The notes under the pieces are model-generated. The model worked only from the letters and a program-made list of their open reading frames with translations, did no database searches and had not been told where the DNA came from. Of a stretch of 9,036 nt of DNA, positions 6,710-9,036 are shown piece by piece. Position 1 is the first letter of the stretch, and each line of letters opens with the position of its first letter. The stretch covers positions 1 to 9,036 of the forward strand of contig DAOVIO010000160.1 in assembly GCA_030673645.1 (NCBI GenBank), in the 5' to 3' direction. This DNA is from JAGLSB01 sp023135955. Its GTDB lineage: Bacteria > Bacteroidota > Bacteroidia > Bacteroidales > GCA-2748055. A program made the position numbers and the translations under genes.

Positions 6710-7431
6710 TCTTTGCGTGTAAATGGAACAAAGCGGACAGGGATAAGATTATTCGTTTTAATTTTCCCGCCTTTTTTTGTTATCATCATCAGACTTTGTA
6801 CTCTAAACGGGGAGCCAACCGGAATAATCATTTTACCTCCATCTTTAAGCTGATCGATCAATGGGGGTGGGATATATTCCGAAGCAGCAGTTACAACAAT
6901 ACCATCATAGGGGCCATGTTCTTCCCATCCATAATAGCCATCAGCTACCTTAACTTCAATATTATCGTATTTCAAGTTTCCTAATCGGTTTATCGCAGAG
7001 AGACCCAGTTCTTCAATAATTTCAATGGTATATACCTGGCTTACAATTTCGGCCAAAACAGCGGCCTGATATCCTGAACCTGTACCTATTTCCAATACCG
7101 TATCTCCAAATTCGACATTCAGCAGATCGGTCATATAGGCCACGATATAAGGTTGGGAGATGGTTTGACCATAGCCTATAGGTAATGGATTATCTTCATA
7201 GGCACTGCTTTTATATCTGGGAGGAACGAACATATGTCGTTCGACAGTATTCATTGCATTCAAGGTGCTCTTGTCATAAATCCCACGAGCCTTGATCTGA
7301 CGGTTAACCATATTATTTCTTTTCTCTTCATATTCTTCCTGACCGAAAAGAGGGAATAAAATACTAGTGTTAAGTAAAATAAGGCTTAAGAGGATCACAT
7401 GTGTGTTCATGATTCCTTTATTTTGATTCAT
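6706..7431 (-). CDS. pcm: Protein-L-isoaspartate O-methyltransferase, apparently exported
   Basis: This enzyme uses S-adenosylmethionine to methylate L-isoaspartyl residues in aged proteins and start their repair. The 241-residue product has the family motifs in order: 'MVNRQIKARGI' (41-51), 'ERHMFVPPRYKSSAYEDNPLPIG' (split: ERHMFVP at 64-70, AYEDNPLPIG at 77-86), 'GQTISQPYIVAYM' (88-100), the SAM loop 'VLEIGTGSGYQAAVLAE' (112-128), 'DGYYGW' (164-169), 'YDGIVVTAA' (175-183) and 'PVRFVPF' (231-237). Unlike cytoplasmic Pcm, it carries an extra N-terminus of about 30 residues with a hydrophobic core (HVILLSLILLNTSILFPLFG), which looks like a signal peptide or membrane anchor. Two starts are possible, ATG at 7431 or ATG at 7410; the second gives a tidier signal peptide. 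The gene overlaps the next by 4 bases and probably forms an operon with it. The enzyme family is secure; periplasmic location is inferred. Confidence 0.94.
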   Translation of the reverse strand: MNQNKGIMNTHVILLSLILLNTSILFPLFGQEEYEEKRNNMVNRQIKARGIYDKSTLNAMNTVERHMFVPPRYKSSAYEDNPLPIGYGQTISQPYIVAYMTDLLNVEFGDTVLEIGTGSGYQAAVLAEIVSQVYTIEIIEELGLSAINRLGNLKYDNIEVKVADGYYGWEEHGPYDGIVVTAASEYIPPPLIDQLKDGGKMIIPVGSPFRVQSLMMITKKGGKIKTNNLIPVRFVPFTRKE

Positions 7432-7445
7432 ATAAAATTACAACA

Positions 7446-7467
7446 TTCTTGATTATATAGTCAAGAA
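7446..7467. promoter_or_regulatory. 22-base near-perfect palindrome upstream of pcm, candidate operator
   Basis: The arms TTCTTGA (7446-7452) and TCAAGAA (7461-7467) flank a self-complementary TATATA core, with only the 7453/7460 pair mismatched, so 20 of 22 positions are symmetric. The site ends 14 bases before the pcm start codon, a natural place for a dimeric regulator or a promoter-overlapping operator. No regulator can be named, and the sequence is not the CIRCE element. Confidence 0.45.
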
Positions 7468-7610
7468 AGTCTCTTTTATATCAGGGTCAACGCATATAAA
7501 ATCTGTAGATTTTTAAGGAAGCAATCATTATTCCTCTAAAATTGTGTCTTAACTTATGAGCCTTCTTTTTTGCTTCTTTTTCAGAGATATTTGTTTTTGC
7601 TATTGTTCTA

Positions 7611-7790
7611 TTTGCCCTGAAAGGGCAAAACATCAATAACCACGGGTGAAACCCGTGGCCTGGAAACACAACATAAAACCAGCCCCAATATTTTTGCCGT
7701 AGGCAAAAATATTGGGGCTGATCCTTTTTGATATTCACTTTACCACGGGTTTCACCCATGGTTATTGTTGTTTAAACCCTTCAGGCTTAT
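7611..7790. repeat. 180-base composite inverted repeat made of nested hairpins
   Basis: Five hairpin units are arranged symmetrically. HP1 is 7611-7629 (TTTGCCCT, loop GAA). HP2 is 7640-7658 (CCACGGGT, loop GAA). The central HP3 is 7680-7720, with 19-base perfect arms and loop GTA. HP4 is 7743-7761 (CCACGGGT, loop TTC, one mismatch). HP5 is 7772-7790, a decayed copy of HP1. The left block 7611-7658 and the right block 7743-7790 are reverse complements at 38 of 48 positions without gaps, and at 29 of the 31 innermost positions. The mutations have kept most small stems pairable. This looks like a BIME-type or MITE-like repeat; whether it occurs elsewhere in the genome cannot be seen here. Confidence 0.85.
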
Positions 7791-7901
7791 TGGTATCTTG
7801 TGTTCGCCCAGAACGCCCCCTCTGCTTTGAAAAGAAATGCTTTATGTAACATATAGATATGTAATTGAATATGAATTAATAAAAATTATATTATATAAAA
7901 C

Positions 7902-7934
7902 GTTGTAAATATACAATATATCATTATATATTTG
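7902..7934 (+). promoter_or_regulatory. Bacteroidota-type promoter for the XRE regulator, with overlapping inverted repeat
   Basis: TATATTTG at 7927-7934 is an exact match to the Bacteroidota -7 consensus TAnnTTTG, and GTTG at 7902-7905 lies 21 bases upstream as a one-mismatch -33 box (TTTG). The -7 box ends only 4 bases before the ATG at 7939, so transcription would begin at or beside the start codon and the message would be leaderless. TTGTA-AATA-TACAA (7903-7916) is an inverted repeat overlapping the -33 box, a plausible autoregulatory operator for the encoded helix-turn-helix protein. Confidence 0.55.
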
Positions 7935-7938
7935 CATT

Positions 7939-8205
7939 ATGAAAAGCAGAAAGATATATAACAGGATTGCAGTTCTTCGTCAGGAGAGAGGCTTGACCAG
8001 GAAAGATCTTGCAGTAATAATTGGCGTGAATTTTCAGACTGTAGGTTATTTAGAGAGAGAAGAATATAATCCCAGCCTGGATTTAGCATTTAAGATAAGT
8101 GAATACTTCGGCTTGCCTGTAGAGCTTATTTTTTCACCTAAACCCTTAAAGCCACTGAGTGAAGAGATTATGGAAATAAAAAATAGATTTAAAGGAGGAC
8201 AATAA
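7939..8205 (+). CDS. Small XRE-family helix-turn-helix transcriptional regulator
   Basis: This 88-residue DNA-binding protein is essentially one HTH_3/XRE domain. 'NRIAVLRQERGLTRKDLAVIIGVNFQTVGYLEREEYNPSLDLAFKI' spans about 8-53 (segments: RLR-type start at 9-17, recognition helix around GVNFQTVGYLER at 29-40, then YNPSLDLAFKI). It is followed by 'SEYFGLPVELIFSP', a standard ending in short regulators of this group. The C-terminal tail is charged. It probably acts as a dimer and may control its own promoter through the inverted repeat overlapping the -33 box. It is paired with the next gene, a membrane protein, with one base between stop and start. Such regulator/membrane-protein pairs occur widely in bacteria and archaea. 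The GGAGG coding for its KGGQ tail also serves as ribosome binding site for the partner. Family assignment is firm; the regulated genes are not known. Confidence 0.93.
   Translation: MKSRKIYNRIAVLRQERGLTRKDLAVIIGVNFQTVGYLEREEYNPSLDLAFKISEYFGLPVELIFSPKPLKPLSEEIMEIKNRFKGGQ
8192..8198 (+). promoter_or_regulatory. Strong Shine-Dalgarno (AAGGAGG) for the membrane protein gene
   Basis: AAGGAGG lies inside the last codons of the regulator gene, 8 bases before the ATG at 8207. It is a textbook Shine-Dalgarno, unlike the other starts in this window, which lack one. It fixes the start of the downstream gene and suggests coupled translation. Confidence 0.7.
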
Positions 8206-8206
8206 A

Positions 8207-8635
8207 ATGACAAAAGAAATATCAAGAAAACAGAACAGAGTATGGATTTTACTAAACTCTTTAAGCCTGATTGCAGGTTTGGTTTTATTCTATGGAGTGA
8301 AGATTTTCAACTGGTCAATATATTTCTTGTTAATGGAAATATTTGTTTTGACAATCTTTCTCATTTCTTTTTATAAAGCATTTATTATTACAAAATTCTG
8401 GAAGATGCTGCATACTTCATCTAAGAATTTAGATGAAAGAGAAATGCAAGTTGTATTGAATGCTATAAGATATGCATATAGCATTTTCGCCATAATTTGC
8501 CTTATAATTATTTATGCCTTTGCAATTGCAGAATATAAACCAATTGATGTTGTGCTTGCCGGTGCATTGCTTTATTTGGCACATGCTTTACCATCTTCAA
8601 TTGTAGCATGGAATGAAGATGCTTACACTCATTAA
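8207..8635 (+). CDS. Small four-helix membrane protein with LDERE motif, partner of the XRE regulator
   Basis: I do not recognise a named family with certainty. The 142-residue protein has four likely membrane segments (about 12-31, 38-57, 88-108 and 113-134). It has a basic N-terminus (MTKEISRKQNR) and a cytosol-facing loop with 'KNLDEREMQVVLNAIRYAYS' around 74-92. The DERE motif directly before the third helix recalls DUF2178-like and other small membrane proteins encoded next to short XRE regulators. It begins one base after the regulator's stop and has a strong Shine-Dalgarno, so the two genes form an operon. By analogy, the membrane protein may sense a signal or tune the regulator, but nothing in the sequence shows this. 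The gene is complete and intact. Confidence 0.85.
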   Translation: MTKEISRKQNRVWILLNSLSLIAGLVLFYGVKIFNWSIYFLLMEIFVLTIFLISFYKAFIITKFWKMLHTSSKNLDEREMQVVLNAIRYAYSIFAIICLIIIYAFAIAEYKPIDVVLAGALLYLAHALPSSIVAWNEDAYTH

Positions 8636-8676
8636 TTTAGTTGAATAATTGATGTGAAATATTTGAAACTTCAGAA

Positions 8677-9036
8677 ATGAAAGCTTTATACATTTCATTA
8701 CTAATGTTGTCACTTTTGTTCAAAAGCAATCTGACGTATTCTTGTACAATATTTTATGTTGCGAAAGACAATAAAGTATTTGCTGGAAATAATGAGGATT
8801 GGGAAGACCCTTATTCAAAAATATACTTCTACCCTCCGGAAAATCATCATCATGGATGGATTAAGTTTGGCTGGGGAAGTGGTTTCCCTCAGGGAGGCAT
8901 GAATGATCAGGGACTCTTTTGGGATGGTTCTTCTGGGCCATATCTGGCTATGCCACTTTCTGAAGCAAATAAAGAAAAGTATCCTACTGCATTAATGCAG
9001 AAAGTAATTGAAGAATGTTCCAATATTGAAGAGGCA
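8677..9036 (+). CDS. Exported Ntn-hydrolase, linear amide C-N hydrolase (choloylglycine hydrolase/penicillin acylase-like), 3' truncated by window
   Basis: An open frame begins at ATG 8677 and runs to the window edge, giving 120 residues. The first 22 residues form a signal peptide (MKALYISLLMLSLLFKSNL, then TYS). The next residue, C23, in 'CTIFYVAKDNKVFAGNNEDW', is where the N-terminal nucleophile of this family sits after cleavage. 'CT.F......V.AGNNEDW' followed by 'GGMNDQGLFWDG' is the pattern of choloylglycine-hydrolase/penicillin-V-acylase-like linear amide hydrolases, which cleave C-N bonds outside peptides. The residues just before C23 (LTYS) do not make a good lipobox, so exposure of a catalytic cysteine is more likely than lipidation. 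It starts 41 bases after the membrane protein gene on the same strand and could be read with it. The family call is fairly strong; the substrate is unknown. Confidence 0.82.
   Translation, partial: MKALYISLLMLSLLFKSNLTYSCTIFYVAKDNKVFAGNNEDWEDPYSKIYFYPPENHHHGWIKFGWGSGFPQGGMNDQGLFWDGSSGPYLAMPLSEANKEKYPTALMQKVIEECSNIEEA

Larger units (their letters stand above)
7432..7938. other. 507-base gene-free stretch between divergent units
   Basis: This intergenic region separates the leftward methyltransferase operon from the rightward regulator gene. It holds a 22-base palindrome near the left end (7446-7467), a large nested inverted repeat (7611-7790) and the regulator's promoter (7902-7934). In 7468-7610 and 7791-7901 I see nothing beyond AT-rich sequence. 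A leftward open frame through 7487-7759 runs across the hairpins, and its peptide matches no family I know, so I leave it uncalled. Confidence 0.6.

Noticed and set aside
7487..7759. Leftward open frame of 90 codons across the hairpin array
   Set aside because: Its first half is the translation of the inverted repeats and the rest matches no family I know; no start signal supports it, so it is probably an artefact of the repeat.
7611..7790. CRISPR array
   Set aside because: The repeated units are mirror-image hairpins, not direct repeats with constant spacers, and no cas genes are near.

Overview
The window looks like a piece of an AT-rich Bacteroidota chromosome, probably a Bacteroidales- or Marinilabiliales-like lineage. 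The evidence is low GC, almost no Shine-Dalgarno sequences before the start codons, one good match to the Bacteroidota promoter consensus (TAnnTTTG), and a dnaN gene whose product ends in a typical beta-clamp tail. This placement is inference from gene content; no 16S or other strong taxonomic marker is present.

Left part (1-3291), all on the + strand: the 3' end of an unidentified, possibly DUF4340-like gene; dnaN (beta sliding clamp); a DEDDh 3'-5' exonuclease with an ExoX-like C-terminal module; and, 7 bases later, a fumarylacetoacetate-hydrolase-family enzyme. This is core chromosomal material with replication and repair genes.

Middle-left (3292-4281): a small mobile module. A REP-associated tyrosine transposase (Y1/RAYT) carries an in-frame insertion in the middle of its catalytic domain, and this insertion contains a long palindrome. 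Almost the same 68-base unit, including a perfect 36-base palindrome, stands alone about 600 bases upstream, just after the preceding gene.

Middle-right (4328-7431), on the - strand: a two-gene operon with a GTGA stop/start overlap. The upstream gene encodes a protein-L-isoaspartate methyltransferase with an apparent signal peptide. The downstream gene encodes a 793-residue polytopic membrane protein with a degenerate spermidine-synthase/SAM-binding domain between two sets of about seven helices. The positive-inside rule puts that domain outside the cytoplasm, the same side as the exported methyltransferase. A 22-base near-perfect palindrome lies just before the operon.

Right part (7432-9036): a 507-base gene-free stretch holds a 180-base composite inverted repeat built from five small hairpins, most with three-base loops. 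It is followed by an XRE regulator with a probably leaderless promoter, a small four-helix membrane protein with a LDERE motif and an unusually strong Shine-Dalgarno, and the 5' part of an exported Ntn-hydrolase (choloylglycine hydrolase/penicillin acylase-like) that runs off the window.
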